DNA of 64,000 nt, taken from contig NZ_JBGFSJ010000005.1 of NCBI RefSeq assembly GCF_041365695.1, forward strand, positions 1 through 64,000. Reading direction: 5' to 3'. The translations under genes were made by a program, and so were the position numbers. Under the pieces are notes generated by a model. That model did no database searches and was not told the DNA's origin. It was given only the letters and a program-made list of their open reading frames with translations. Each line of letters starts with the position of its first letter. Position 1 is the stretch's first letter. Below, one piece after another: positions 45,632 through 54,605 of this stretch. Source of the DNA: Rhodosalinus sp041365695 (GTDB lineage: Bacteria; Pseudomonadota; Alphaproteobacteria; Rhodobacterales; Rhodobacteraceae).

Positions 45632-46392
45632 CGGCGCTCGACCCGGTCTTCCTGAAAACGCCCATCGCCCACCGCGCGCTTCACGGCGAGGGCCGGCCCG
45701 AGAACAGCCGCGCGGCGGTGCGCGCCGCGGTCGCGGCGGGCTACGGTATCGAGATCGACCTGCAGCCCTCGGCCGACGGCGAGGCGATGGTGTTTCACGA
45801 CTACGACCTGCGGCGGCTGACCGGCGAAACCGGCGTGATCCGCACGCGCGACGCGGCGGAACTCGGGCGCATCGCGCTGTCGGGCGGCGACGGCGAGGGC
45901 ATCCCCACGCTGCGCGAGATCCTCGCGATCGTGGGCGGCCGCGTGCCGCTGCTGGTCGAGCTCAAGGACCAGCACGGTCGCATGGGGCCGACCGACGGCG
46001 CACTGGAGGCCGCGGCCGCGCGCGCACTTGCCGGTTACGCGGGACCGCTGGCGGTGATGTCCTTCAACGGTCACGCCGTCGCGCGCATGGGCGCGCTTCG
46101 GCCCGACATCCCGCGCGGCCTCACCACCAGCGCCTTCGACGAGGCGCTCTGGCCGCACATGCCCGAGGAACTTCGCGCCCGACTGCGCGAGGCGCCCGAA
46201 TTCGAGCGCAGCGGCGCGATGTTCATCAGCCACGAGCATACCGACCTCGATCGCCCGCGCGTGGTCGATATCCGCGCGACCGGCGTTCCGGTGCTGTCCT
46301 GGACGATCCGGTCGGAGGCCGAGGAACGCGCGGCGCGCCGGCTGGCGCAGAACGTGACCTTCGAAGGCTACCGCGCGGCGGTTCCGGCTTGA
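45628..46392 (+). CDS. glycerophosphodiester phosphodiesterase family protein
   Basis: A 254-residue cytoplasmic GDPD (no signal peptide) that would release sn-glycerol 3-phosphate from deacylated phospholipids. The catalytic pattern is AHRALHGEGRPENSRAA (the usual H-R-G has an Ala in place of Gly, H-R-A), followed by GIEIDLQPSADGEAMVFHDYDL (partial quotes). Late residues LVELKDQ and VLSWTIRSEAE complete the barrel. It is coupled to ridA by ATGA. Confidence 0.88.
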   Translation: MTALDPVFLKTPIAHRALHGEGRPENSRAAVRAAVAAGYGIEIDLQPSADGEAMVFHDYDLRRLTGETGVIRTRDAAELGRIALSGGDGEGIPTLREILAIVGGRVPLLVELKDQHGRMGPTDGALEAAAARALAGYAGPLAVMSFNGHAVARMGALRPDIPRGLTTSAFDEALWPHMPEELRARLREAPEFERSGAMFISHEHTDLDRPRVVDIRATGVPVLSWTIRSEAEERAARRLAQNVTFEGYRAAVPA

Positions 46393-46421
46393 TCGCGGAC
46401 CGTCGCGGCCCAGTTTCCCGC

Positions 46422-47624
46422 ATGATGGACGACGGTGCACAGAACGAGCCGATCGAGGTCACGGCCCATGCAAGCCTCGCCGACATTCCGGCGGAGGACT
46501 GGGATGCCTGCGCCTGCCCCGAGGCCGCCAGCGGCGGTCGGCCGATCGACCCCTTCACGACCCACCGCTTCCTTTCCGCGCTGGAGGAAAGCGGATCGGT
46601 CGGGCCCGGCACCGGCTGGGAGCCGCGCCACCTCGTGGCGCGCTCCGGTGGGCGCGTCATCGCCGTGGCACCGCTTTACGCCAAGGGCCACAGCCAGGGC
46701 GAATACATCTTCGACCACAACTGGGCGCACGCCTACGAGCGCGCCGGCGGGCGCTACTACCCGAAGTTCCAGATCGCGGTACCGTTCACGCCCGCCACCG
46801 GGCGGCGTCTTCTGGTCCGCCCCGGTGAAGAGCTCCGGGGCCGCGCGGCGCTGGTGCAGGGGGCGGTGCAGCTTGCCGCCGACAACGGGCTCTCCTCGGT
46901 CCACGTCACCTTCTGCACGGAAGAGGAGGCCGCGGCGGGCGAGAAGATGGGGCTGATGCGCCGCGTGACCGAGCAGTTCCACTGGCAGAACCGCGGTTAC
47001 GCGGATTTCGACGCCTTCCTCGCGGACCTCTCCTCGCGCAAGCGCAAGACGATCCGCAAGGAGCGCCGACAGGCCAACGAGTTCGGCGGCGAGATCGAGA
47101 TGTTGACGGGCGACGCGATCCGGCCCAGGCACTGGGACGCCTTCTGGCGCTTCTACCAGGATACCGGCGCGCGGAAATGGGGCCGCCCCTACCTCACACG
47201 CGCCTTCTTCGACCTCGCGCAGGAGCGGCTTCGCGACGACATCCTCCTGGTGATGGCCCGCCGCGAGGGCGGCCATGTCGCGGGCGCCATGAACCTGATC
47301 GGGCGCGACACGCTTTTCGGCCGTTACTGGGGCTGCGTGGAGCATCACCCCTGCCTGCATTTCGAGGCCTGCTACTATCGCGCGATCGACTTCGCCATCG
47401 CGGAGGGTCTTTCCCGCGTCGAGGCCGGCGCGCAGGGGGAACACAAGCTTGCCCGCGGCTACCTGCCATGCGAGGTGCATTCCCTGCACTGGATCGCCGA
47501 TCCGGGCTTCGCCGACGCGGTCGCGCGCTACCTCGAGGCCGAGCGGCGCGCGGTGACGCAGGACATAGAGGTGCTCACGGCCTACGGGCCATTCCGAAAG
47601 GCAGATGTGGAGGAACCCGAATGA
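46422..47624 (+). CDS. GNAT-like (DUF482/FemAB-related) acyltransferase
   Basis: A 400-residue protein of the peptidogalycan/GNAT-like DUF482 family: PLYAKGHSQGEYIFDHNWAHAYERAG and YYPKFQIAVPFTPATGRRLL in the N-terminal half, FLADLSSRKRKTIRKERRQA in the middle and RYWGCVEHHPCLHFEACYY near the end (partial quotes). Substrate is unknown. The start at ATG 46422 (or 46425) is preferred. A TTG at 46389 overlapping the GDPD stop by TTGA is an alternative that would add 11 residues and keep the coupling style of the operon. Confidence 0.85.
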   Translation: MMDDGAQNEPIEVTAHASLADIPAEDWDACACPEAASGGRPIDPFTTHRFLSALEESGSVGPGTGWEPRHLVARSGGRVIAVAPLYAKGHSQGEYIFDHNWAHAYERAGGRYYPKFQIAVPFTPATGRRLLVRPGEELRGRAALVQGAVQLAADNGLSSVHVTFCTEEEAAAGEKMGLMRRVTEQFHWQNRGYADFDAFLADLSSRKRKTIRKERRQANEFGGEIEMLTGDAIRPRHWDAFWRFYQDTGARKWGRPYLTRAFFDLAQERLRDDILLVMARREGGHVAGAMNLIGRDTLFGRYWGCVEHHPCLHFEACYYRAIDFAIAEGLSRVEAGAQGEHKLARGYLPCEVHSLHWIADPGFADAVARYLEAERRAVTQDIEVLTAYGPFRKADVEEPE

Positions 47625-47923
47625 CCGAGAAGCTCAGCGATACCGCACGCAAGACCGTGTTGCAGCCGCTCCTGGACGCCGGCTGGCAGATGGTGGACGG
47701 GCGCGACGCGATCACCCGCACCTACCAGTTCGACAATTTCGTCGAAGCCTTCGGCTGGATGACCCGCGCGGCCTTCTGGGCGGAGAAGTGGGACCATCAC
47801 CCGGAATGGTCCAACGTCTACAAGACCGTCATCGTCACCCTGACGACCCATGACGTGGACGGGCTGTCGTCGCTCGACGCCAAGCTCGCGCGCAAGTTCG
47901 ACCAGCTCGCCGGCCTGGGGTGA
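47621..47923 (+). CDS. phhB: 4a-hydroxytetrahydrobiopterin dehydratase
   Basis: Pterin-4a-carbinolamine dehydratase regenerates the pterin cofactor of aromatic amino acid hydroxylases. The 100-residue protein carries the active-site motif WDHHPEWSNVYKTVIVTLTTHD (partial), with adjacent histidines and the distal H/D pair. GGAGG lies before the ATG, which overlaps the upstream stop as ATGA. No phenylalanine hydroxylase gene is adjacent, so the partner enzyme is elsewhere or the role differs. Confidence 0.94.
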   Translation: MTEKLSDTARKTVLQPLLDAGWQMVDGRDAITRTYQFDNFVEAFGWMTRAAFWAEKWDHHPEWSNVYKTVIVTLTTHDVDGLSSLDAKLARKFDQLAGLG

Positions 47924-48675
47924 GCGAGACGCACGGGCCGGCCCCCTTCGGACAGGGCACGCGGCTGCGCCCGGCGGAGGGATCGACGGGCGAGGCGGTG
48001 CTCGCCGCCCTGCCCGCCGTGGCGCTGGTGGCCCTGCCCGGGCTCTGGGCGCTCGCGACCGGAACGGAGCTGCCCGGCCCGCTCGCCCGTGCACTGCCCA
48101 CCATCGTCGCCGCGCTCGGCCTCGCCGGGATTTGGGTCGGCGTCCCGCGCTGGGCGCTCGGCTATCTCGGTTATCCGGTGATCCTCGCAGCGGTGGGCGG
48201 GCTGATCTTCGCGCTGAAACGCCTGCCGGGGCTGGAGCCGATGGGCTGGCTGGCGTCGGCGCTTTTTCTCGCAGGCCTGCCCCTCGCGCTCGGTGCCGGG
48301 CTGGTGGCCGTCGGCCATCGCTGGCTCAGGGCGCGCCCGGCAGCGATGGCGGCGCGCGCCGACCCGTCGCATCTCGCGCTGGTATTCTTCCCGGCGGCGG
48401 CCCATGCGGTGCTGGTGGGCGCCAACCTGCCCCCCGCCGCCGCATCCGCGGCCGCCACGGCGGGCGCGGGCGCGTTGATCGCCGCCGCACAAATCGCGGC
48501 GCTGCGGGCGCGACGGCCGGCGGCCCGCGTCGTCCTTCTGTCCGGCGCGCTTCTGGCTGTCTGGGCCGGCACCGCTCTCCTGGGCGGGCGCGGGGCGGGC
48601 AGCGGCCTTTCGGCGATCCTGTTTCTGGCGCTTCTCGCAGCGCCGCTCCTCGCAGGGTCACGGGGCCGGGGCTAA
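47920..48675 (+). CDS. unknown polytopic membrane protein
   Basis: A 251-residue protein with about seven hydrophobic segments separated by short Arg-rich loops (HRWLRARPAAMAARADPS). It starts with GTG overlapping the dehydratase stop as GTGA, so it closes the RidA operon. Glycine and alanine dominate the helices. I recognise no family and see no catalytic motif. Confidence 0.7.
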   Translation: MSETHGPAPFGQGTRLRPAEGSTGEAVLAALPAVALVALPGLWALATGTELPGPLARALPTIVAALGLAGIWVGVPRWALGYLGYPVILAAVGGLIFALKRLPGLEPMGWLASALFLAGLPLALGAGLVAVGHRWLRARPAAMAARADPSHLALVFFPAAAHAVLVGANLPPAAASAAATAGAGALIAAAQIAALRARRPAARVVLLSGALLAVWAGTALLGGRGAGSGLSAILFLALLAAPLLAGSRGRG

Positions 48676-48694
48676 GCCCGCGGCCCCGCGCCCT

Positions 48695-49183
48695 TCACAT
48701 CGCGGCGAGAAGCGCCTCGCCCGCCGAGCTTTCGCAGGCGCCGGGATTGTCTTCGACATGCAAGAGCTTCACCTCGCCGTCCTCGACAAGCATGGCGTAG
48801 CGCTTGGAACGCGCGTGCAGCCCGGCGGGCGGCGCGTCGAAGTCCATGCCGATCGCCCTGGTGAAGGCGGCGTCGGGATCGCCCAGCATGGAAAGACCCG
48901 CCGCGCTCGCGCCGGTGGCCTCGCCCCACGCGCCCATCACGAACGGGTCGTTCACCGCGACGCAGACGATCTCGTCCACGCCCTTGCCCGCGAACTCGTC
49001 CTTCGTGCGCACGAAGCTCGGCACATGGGCCGAATGGCAGGTCGGGGTGAAGGCGCCGGGCACGGCAAAGACCACGACCTTGCGGCCCGCCGTGATATCC
49101 TCGAGCGCCACCGCCTCGGGGCCGTCCGCGCCCATGCGCATCAGCGTCGCGGCGGGCAGCTTCTCGCCTGTGGAAATGGTCAT
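48695..49183 (-). CDS. peroxiredoxin (Prx5/AhpE-like, redoxin fold)
   Basis: A 162-residue thiol peroxidase that reduces hydrogen peroxide and organic peroxides. The peroxidatic cysteine is C49 in PGAFTPTCHSAHVP. Downstream blocks VAVNDPFVMGAWG and SKRYAMLVEDGEVKLLHVED are typical of the Prx5 class. A further cysteine in NPGACESS near the C-terminus could be the resolving one. The ATG at 49181-49183 is chosen; upstream in-frame Met codons add residues without homology. It is divergent from the ferredoxin-reductase-like gene. Confidence 0.93.
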   Translation of the reverse strand: MTISTGEKLPAATLMRMGADGPEAVALEDITAGRKVVVFAVPGAFTPTCHSAHVPSFVRTKDEFAGKGVDEIVCVAVNDPFVMGAWGEATGASAAGLSMLGDPDAAFTRAIGMDFDAPPAGLHARSKRYAMLVEDGEVKLLHVEDNPGACESSAGEALLAAM

Positions 49184-49278
49184 GTCTGTCCCTCTCTCCA
49201 GTTTCATTGCACCTGTCTCCAGCCCCGATATAGGCTCCGGCGCGGGGCAGGACCACGGCAAACGGGAAGGGATGCGGG

Positions 49279-50490
49279 ATGGAGCGGATCGTCATCGTCG
49301 GCGCGGGGCAGGCGGGCGCGTCGCTCGCCGCGCGGCTCAGGGCCGAGGGACATGAGGGCGCGATCACCATGATCGGCGAAGAGCCCGTGCCGCCCTACCA
49401 GCGCCCGCCGCTGTCCAAGCAGTATCTCATGGGCGAGATGGCGCTCGAGCGGCTCTTCCTGCGGCCCGAAAGCTTCTACGCGGAAAACGGAATCGACCTG
49501 CACCTGAGCGAAACCGCGGTGGCGATCGACCGCGCCGACCGGACGGTGATCGCGGGCGGCCACACCCATCCCTACGACGCGCTCGCGCTCTGCACCGGCG
49601 CGGTGCCGCGGCGGCTGCCCGGCGCGATCGGCGGGGAACTCGCGGGCGTGCATGTCGTGCGCGACCTCAAGGACGTGGACACCATGGCCCCGGCGATCCG
49701 GGCGGGCGGGCGCGTCCTCGTGGTGGGCGGCGGATATATCGGGCTCGAGGCCGCGGCGGTGTGCGCGAAGGCGGGCATGGAGGTCACTCTGGTGGAAGCG
49801 GCCCCCCGCATCCTGGGCCGCGTCGCCTGTTCCGAGACGGCCGACTACTTCCGCGCGCTGCACCGCGCCCGCGGCGTGGACCTGCGCGAAGGCACCGGGC
49901 TCGAACGCCTGGTGGGCGAGGACCGGGTGACGGGCGCCGCGCTCTCCGATGGCACCGAGCTTGCCCTCGACATGGTGATCGTGGGGATCGGCATCACGCC
50001 CGCGACCGCGCTGGCCGAGGCGGCGGGGCTTGCGATCGAGAACGGCATCCGCACCGACGCGGAGGGGCGCAGCTCCGACCCGGCGATCTGGGCAGCGGGG
50101 GATTGCGCCTCGTTTCCCTGGCGCGGCGGACGCCTTCGGCTGGAAAGCGTGCAGAACGCGATCGACATGGCCGAAACCGTGGCGCGGAACATGCTGGGCG
50201 CGGGCGTGGCCTACGATCCCACGCCCTGGTTCTGGTCCGACCAGTATGACGTCAAGCTCCAGATCGCCGGGCTCGGCCAGGGGCATGACCGCGTGGTGGT
50301 GCGCCCCGGGACGACCGCGGGATCGGTGTCGCACTGGTATTTCGCGGACGATACGCTGCTCGCCGTGGACGCGATGAACGCGCCCCGCGACTACATGGTC
50401 GGCAAGCGGCTGCTTGAGGCGGGCCGCTCGCCCGACCGGGCCGCCCTCGCCGATCCCGGGACCGACCTCAAGGCGCTGCTCGCGGCGTGA
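49279..50490 (+). CDS. FAD/NAD-dependent ferredoxin (rubredoxin) reductase-like protein
   Basis: A 403-residue flavoprotein of the putidaredoxin/rhodocoxin reductase type, which moves electrons from NAD(P)H to a small iron-sulfur protein. FAD motif IVIVGAGQAGASLAARLR is at the start, PPYQRPPLSKQYL follows, and NAD motif VLVVGGGYIGLEAAAV is in the middle. AAGDCASFPW is the second FAD contact, and the C-terminal domain has WFWSDQYDVKLQIAGL. No ferredoxin or P450 gene is adjacent, so its partner is unknown. It is coupled to rsmD by a GTGA overlap. Confidence 0.9.
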   Translation: MERIVIVGAGQAGASLAARLRAEGHEGAITMIGEEPVPPYQRPPLSKQYLMGEMALERLFLRPESFYAENGIDLHLSETAVAIDRADRTVIAGGHTHPYDALALCTGAVPRRLPGAIGGELAGVHVVRDLKDVDTMAPAIRAGGRVLVVGGGYIGLEAAAVCAKAGMEVTLVEAAPRILGRVACSETADYFRALHRARGVDLREGTGLERLVGEDRVTGAALSDGTELALDMVIVGIGITPATALAEAAGLAIENGIRTDAEGRSSDPAIWAAGDCASFPWRGGRLRLESVQNAIDMAETVARNMLGAGVAYDPTPWFWSDQYDVKLQIAGLGQGHDRVVVRPGTTAGSVSHWYFADDTLLAVDAMNAPRDYMVGKRLLEAGRSPDRAALADPGTDLKALLAA

Positions 50491-51047
50491 GGATCGTCGG
50501 CGGACGGTGGCGGGGCCGGGCGCTTGCGGGGCTCGGCGCGGGGGATGCGGGCGCGCATCTGCGCCCGACGCAGGACCGTGTGCGCGAAAGCCTTTTCAAC
50601 GTGCTGGGCGGCGGGCGCTTCGGCGATCCGGTCACCGGGGCGCGGGTGCTCGACCTCTTCGCCGGCACCGGGGCGCTCGGGCTCGAGGCGCTGTCGCGCG
50701 GGGCCGCCCACGCGATATTCGTGGACGAGGGCGCCAAGGCACGCGCGCTCTTGCGCCGCAACGTCGAGATCTGCGGCGCGGGAGGTGTCACGCGGATCTG
50801 GCGGCGCGACGCCACGCGGCTCGGAGAGAACCCGGGGGAGCCCTTCGACCTCGTCTTCCTCGACCCGCCCTACGGCAAGGCCCTGGGCGGGGCCGCGCTG
50901 GAGGGCGCACGGCGCGGCGGCTGGCTCGCGCCCGGCGCGCTCGTGGTTTGGGAGGAAGGCGGGGCGGTGGTGCCGCCCGAGGGTTTCGAAACGCTCGAAG
51001 CGCGGCGTTACGGCGACACGACCGTCACGCTTCTCCGGGCGCCCTGA
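50487..51047 (+). CDS. rsmD: 16S rRNA (guanine966-N2)-methyltransferase RsmD
   Basis: A 186-residue SAM-dependent rRNA methyltransferase acting on the 30S subunit. It shows MRIVGGRWRGR at the start, RPTQDRVRESLFNVL, the SAM site VLDLFAGTGALGLEALSRGA (partial) and the catalytic motif LVFLDPPYGKAL (N/D-P-P-Y). It starts with GTG overlapping the reductase stop (GTGA). Confidence 0.95.
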   Translation: MRIVGGRWRGRALAGLGAGDAGAHLRPTQDRVRESLFNVLGGGRFGDPVTGARVLDLFAGTGALGLEALSRGAAHAIFVDEGAKARALLRRNVEICGAGGVTRIWRRDATRLGENPGEPFDLVFLDPPYGKALGGAALEGARRGGWLAPGALVVWEEGGAVVPPEGFETLEARRYGDTTVTLLRAP

Positions 51048-51112
51048 CCGTCACCGGCGCCCCGGCGGCGAAAGCGCGCGACGGGCGATCCCCGCCGCGC
51101 GTGCCGTCCCGA

Positions 51113-51769
51113 TCAGGTGGTCGGGATGATCACCACCTCGACGCGGCGGTTCTGCTGGCGCCCCTCGGGCGTCAGGTTGCTCGCCACGGGCTGGTCCTCG
51201 CCGCGACCGATGATGCGCAGGCGCTGGGGCCGCACGCCGTCCGTCACTAGGGTCGAGGCCACCGCCTCCGCCCGGCGCTCGGACAGGCGCTGGTTGTAGG
51301 CCGCCTCGCCCGTGTTGTCGGTATGACCGATCACCTGGACGGCGCTGTCGGGGTAGCGTTGCAGGCTCTGGGCCAGCACCGAAAGGTCGCCGCGCAGGCC
51401 GGGGCGGACCGCCGCGCTGTCGGTGTCGAAGAGGATGCCGTTGGGCATCGTCACGATCAGGCGGTCGCCCGTGTTCGTGATGCTGATGCGATCGTCGTCG
51501 AATTGCTGGCGGAGTTCCCTTTCCTGTCGGTCGAGGATGCTGCCGGTGATACCGCCCGCGGCGCCGCCGATGATCGCGCCCGCGACCGCGTTCCGCCGGC
51601 GCTCCTCGGGGTTGTTGCCCGCGATCGCGCCCGCTGCCGCGCCCAGCGCGCCGCCGAGCAGAAGGCCCTGCTGGGTGTTGCGGTTGGGATCGTTGGGGTC
51701 CGTGGTGCAGGCCCCGAGAGCCATCGCCGACGCGGTGGCCAAAATCAGGGAACGCTTCAGTGAAGTCAT
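51113..51769 (-). CDS. OmpA-family outer-membrane lipoprotein with glycine zipper
   Basis: A 218-residue lipoprotein (lipobox ALGAC at residues 18-22). Its middle is a glycine-zipper region (about 35-85, GLLLGGALGAAAGAIAG and AVAGAIIGGAAGGITG). The C-terminal OmpA domain (about 110-215) binds peptidoglycan through residues around IGHTDNTGEAAYNQRLSERRA (partial). It resembles YiaD and should tether outer membrane to cell wall. The ATG at 51767-51769 starts the signal peptide. Confidence 0.93.
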   Translation of the reverse strand: MTSLKRSLILATASAMALGACTTDPNDPNRNTQQGLLLGGALGAAAGAIAGNNPEERRRNAVAGAIIGGAAGGITGSILDRQERELRQQFDDDRISITNTGDRLIVTMPNGILFDTDSAAVRPGLRGDLSVLAQSLQRYPDSAVQVIGHTDNTGEAAYNQRLSERRAEAVASTLVTDGVRPQRLRIIGRGEDQPVASNLTPEGRQQNRRVEVVIIPTT

Positions 51770-51893
51770 GTCTGTGCCTCGTCTTTCTGGGTCCGTGTCG
51801 GCCCGGTTCCGACACAGTATGCCAAGAGCCCGGCGCCTCCGACACCGGTTTTCCACGAGTCTGGGCGGTTCTCCGCCGGTCGGCATGCGCCGG

Positions 51894-52760
51894 TCACGCC
51901 TCTGCCCGGGCCGATTCCCAGGCGAGTATGGCACGCTTGACCGGCAGGCCCCAATGATATCCCGCAAGCTTGCCGGACCCCGCGATCACGCGATGGCAGG
52001 GGATGAGCCAGCCGACCGGGTTGCGCCCCACCGCCGCGCCCACCGCGCGCACGGCACGCGGGCTGCCGATGGCGCGCGCAATCTCGGCGTAGGTCGTCAC
52101 GTGGCCCGAGGGCACGGCGAGCAGCGCCTCCCAGACCTTGATCTGGAAGGGCGCGCCCAGGACGTGCAGCGCCGCGCGCCCGCCGCCGCCGAAGGCGGCC
52201 TCCACCGAGGCGCGGAGCGGGTCCGCATCCTCGGCGAAGCGCGCGGCGGGCCAGCGGGACGAGAGATCCTCGAAAGCCGCCTCGCGCCCCGTCTCATCGG
52301 TGAAGGCCAGCCCGCAGAGGCCGTGCGCGGTGCCCATGGCGAGCACCTCGCCGAAAGGGCTGTCGAAACACCCCCAGCGGATCGAAAGACCCGCACCCCG
52401 TCGCGCGTAGTCGCCCGGCCGCATCGCCTCCCAGCGCAGGAACAGGTCATGGAGGCGCCCGCCACCGGAAAGCCCCGCGGCATGGGCGGCGTCGAGCGTG
52501 GTGAAACGCTCGCGCAGAAGCGTCTTGGCGTGGCCGAGCGCGAGGTATTGCTGGAAGCGCTTGGGCGAGACGCCCGCCCAGCGCGAGAAGACGCGCTGGA
52601 AATGGGCCGGGCTCATGTGCATCCGGGCCGCGAGTTCGTCGAGCGACAGCGGCGTCTCCGCCGCGTCGATCTCGGCGATGGCGCGGCGCACCAGCTGGAA
52701 GTGATAGCCCGCCCCCGCCCCGGGGTCCGCGGTACCGCCGGTTTCCGCGTTGCCGTCCAT
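51894..52760 (-). CDS. AraC-type regulator fused to O6-methylguanine-DNA methyltransferase
   Basis: A 288-residue Ada-like fusion: an AraC helix-turn-helix domain (about 20-115, LDELAARMHMSPAHFQRVFSRW) followed by a methyltransferase domain with the acceptor cysteine in IPCHRVIAGSGKLAGY. It lacks the N-terminal Ada zinc/phosphotriester domain, so it cannot sense damage through the usual Cys methylation there. Its inducer logic must differ from E. coli Ada. It is divergent from the nth gene, another DNA repair function. Confidence 0.93.
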   Translation of the reverse strand: MDGNAETGGTADPGAGAGYHFQLVRRAIAEIDAAETPLSLDELAARMHMSPAHFQRVFSRWAGVSPKRFQQYLALGHAKTLLRERFTTLDAAHAAGLSGGGRLHDLFLRWEAMRPGDYARRGAGLSIRWGCFDSPFGEVLAMGTAHGLCGLAFTDETGREAAFEDLSSRWPAARFAEDADPLRASVEAAFGGGGRAALHVLGAPFQIKVWEALLAVPSGHVTTYAEIARAIGSPRAVRAVGAAVGRNPVGWLIPCHRVIAGSGKLAGYHWGLPVKRAILAWESARAEA

Positions 52761-52868
52761 GCCGTCCTCCCGCGACCGGTGTCCTGATGGCGACAGGGCT
52801 AAGCCCGGACGCGCGCCCGCGCGACCCGGTTGTTGCGCATCCCGCCCCGGCGGGGCATGAGGAGCGCC

Positions 52869-53513
52869 ATGGCCGCGCAACTCGACTACCACAGCATCCG
52901 GGAGATCTTCACCCGCTTTCGCGCGGCCGAGCCCGAGCCGGAGGGCGAACTCGAGCACACCAACGCCTTCACGCTGCTCGTCGCGGTGGCGTTCTCGGCG
53001 CAGGCCACCGACGCGGGCGTGAACAAGGCGACCCGCAAGCTCTTCGAGGTGGCCGACACGCCGCAGAAGATGCTGGAGCTGGGCGAGGAGGGCCTGATCG
53101 AGCACATCCGGACGATCGGCCTTTACCGCAACAAGGCGAAGAACGTCCTGAAGCTCTCGCGCATTCTCGTCGAGGCGTTCGGGGGAGAGGTGCCGTCCTC
53201 GCGCGCGGCGCTCCAGTCCTTGCCGGGAGTGGGCCGCAAGACGGCGAACGTGGTTCTGAACATGTGGTGGCGCCATCCCGCGCAGGCGGTGGACACCCAC
53301 ATCTTCCGGCTCGGCAACCGGTCGGGCCTCGCGGTGGGCAAGGACGTGGTCGCCGTGGAGCGCGCCATCGAGGACAACGTGCCCGCCGAATTCCAGCTCC
53401 ACGCCCATCACTGGATGATCCTGCACGGCCGCTACGTCTGCAAGGCGCGCAAGCCCGCCTGCGCGGCCTGCCTCATCCGCGATCTCTGCGCCTACGAGGA
53501 GAAGACCCTGTGA
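52869..53513 (+). CDS. nth: endonuclease III
   Basis: A bifunctional DNA glycosylase/AP lyase for oxidised pyrimidines. The 214-residue protein has the helix-hairpin-helix LPGVGRKTANVVLN with catalytic lysine, and catalytic Asp in VDTHIFRLGNR. The 4Fe-4S ligands C-x6-C-x2-C-x5-C are in CKARKPACAACLIRDLC. The ATG at 52869 follows AGGAGCGCC. It is coupled by GTGA to the PfkB-family kinase. Confidence 0.97.
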   Translation: MAAQLDYHSIREIFTRFRAAEPEPEGELEHTNAFTLLVAVAFSAQATDAGVNKATRKLFEVADTPQKMLELGEEGLIEHIRTIGLYRNKAKNVLKLSRILVEAFGGEVPSSRAALQSLPGVGRKTANVVLNMWWRHPAQAVDTHIFRLGNRSGLAVGKDVVAVERAIEDNVPAEFQLHAHHWMILHGRYVCKARKPACAACLIRDLCAYEEKTL

Positions 53514-54496
53514 AACGCTACCAGGTGGTCGGCATCGGCAACGCCATCGTCGACGTGATCAGCAACTGCGACGACGGTTTCCTTTCGCGCATGGGAATCG
53601 AGAAGGGGATCATGCAGCTGATCGAGCGCGACCGCGCCGAGCTGCTCTACGGCGCGATGGAGAACCGCTGGCAGGCGGCGGGCGGGTCGGTCGCCAATAC
53701 CCTCGCGGGGCTCGGCAATCTGGGGCTGCGCACCGCCTTCATCGGGCGCGTGCGCGACGATGCGCTCGGCCGCTTCTACGCCGAGGGCATGGCGCGGGAC
53801 GGCACCGCCTTTCCGAACCCGCCCGTGGCAGAGGGGGAGCTGCCCACCTCGCGGTCAATGATTTTCGTCTCGCCGGATGGCGAGCGGTCGATGAACACCT
53901 ATCTCGGCATCTCGGCCGAGCTTGGGCCCGGCGACGTCGACGCGGGCGTGGCGGGCGACGCCGAGATCCTGTTCCTCGAGGGTTATCTCTACGACAAGCC
54001 CGCGGGGAAGGCGGCCTTCATCGCCGCGGCGCGCGCCTGCCGCGCCGCGGGCGGCATGGCGGGCATCACCCTGTCGGACCCCTTCTGCGTGGATCGCCAC
54101 CGCGAGGACTTCCGCCAGCTCGTGCGCGAGCTCGATTTCGTCATCGGCAACGAGCACGAATGGGAATCGCTTTACGAAACCGATCTCTCTGCGGCGCTCG
54201 AGCGGGCCGCGGCGGAGAGCGGGCTGGTGGTGTGCACCCGCTCGGGCCACGACGTGGTGCTGGTGCGCGGCGAGGAGGAGGCAGTGGTGCCGGTGGAGCG
54301 TGTCACCCCCGTGGACGCCACCGGCGCGGGCGACCAGTTCGCGGCCGGGTTCCTCTACGGCCTTGCCGGCAACCAGTCGCTGGAGATCGCGGGCCGCATG
54401 GGCGTGGTTGCGGCCGGGGAGGTGATCTCGCATTACGGCGCGCGCCCGGAGACGGAGCTGAAGGCGCTGTTCGCCGAGGCCGGGCTGCCGGTCTGA
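53510..54496 (+). CDS. PfkB-family sugar kinase, adenosine kinase-like
   Basis: A 328-residue ribokinase-fold enzyme. It has the N-terminal VVGIGNAIVDVI, the substrate block AAGGSVANTLAGLGNLG and the family signature 2 VDATGAGDQFAAGFLYG, with the catalytic Asp and anion hole. The arrangement resembles bacterial adenosine kinase/adenosine-like PfkB proteins common in Rhodobacterales, but ribokinase or fructokinase activity cannot be excluded. It starts with GTG overlapping nth. Confidence 0.88.
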   Translation: MKRYQVVGIGNAIVDVISNCDDGFLSRMGIEKGIMQLIERDRAELLYGAMENRWQAAGGSVANTLAGLGNLGLRTAFIGRVRDDALGRFYAEGMARDGTAFPNPPVAEGELPTSRSMIFVSPDGERSMNTYLGISAELGPGDVDAGVAGDAEILFLEGYLYDKPAGKAAFIAAARACRAAGGMAGITLSDPFCVDRHREDFRQLVRELDFVIGNEHEWESLYETDLSAALERAAAESGLVVCTRSGHDVVLVRGEEEAVVPVERVTPVDATGAGDQFAAGFLYGLAGNQSLEIAGRMGVVAAGEVISHYGARPETELKALFAEAGLPV

Positions 54497-54506
54497 GCCG
54501 AAACGC

Positions 54507-54530
54507 AAAAGGGGGGCTGTCCGCCCCCCT
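54507..54530 (-). terminator. rho-independent terminator of the class III aminotransferase gene
   Basis: A 7-bp GC stem (54511-54517 with 54523-54529) and a 5-nt loop, extended by an A-T pair. On the minus strand it is followed by TTTT (54507-54510), so it ends the aminotransferase transcript. On the plus strand there is no T run. Confidence 0.7.
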
Positions 54531-54605
54531 CGGCCCGTTCCGGGCCTCACCCCCCCGAGAGTATTTCCACCAAGAAGAAGCAGCGCGGGTCGCGCCGCCC
54601 CCGCG

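Noticed and set aside
46389..46421. TTG start for the GNAT-like protein overlapping the GDPD stop
   Set aside because: It would fit the coupling style, but ATG at 46422/46425 is the simpler start and the extra residues show no family similarity. Kept as an alternative in the entry.
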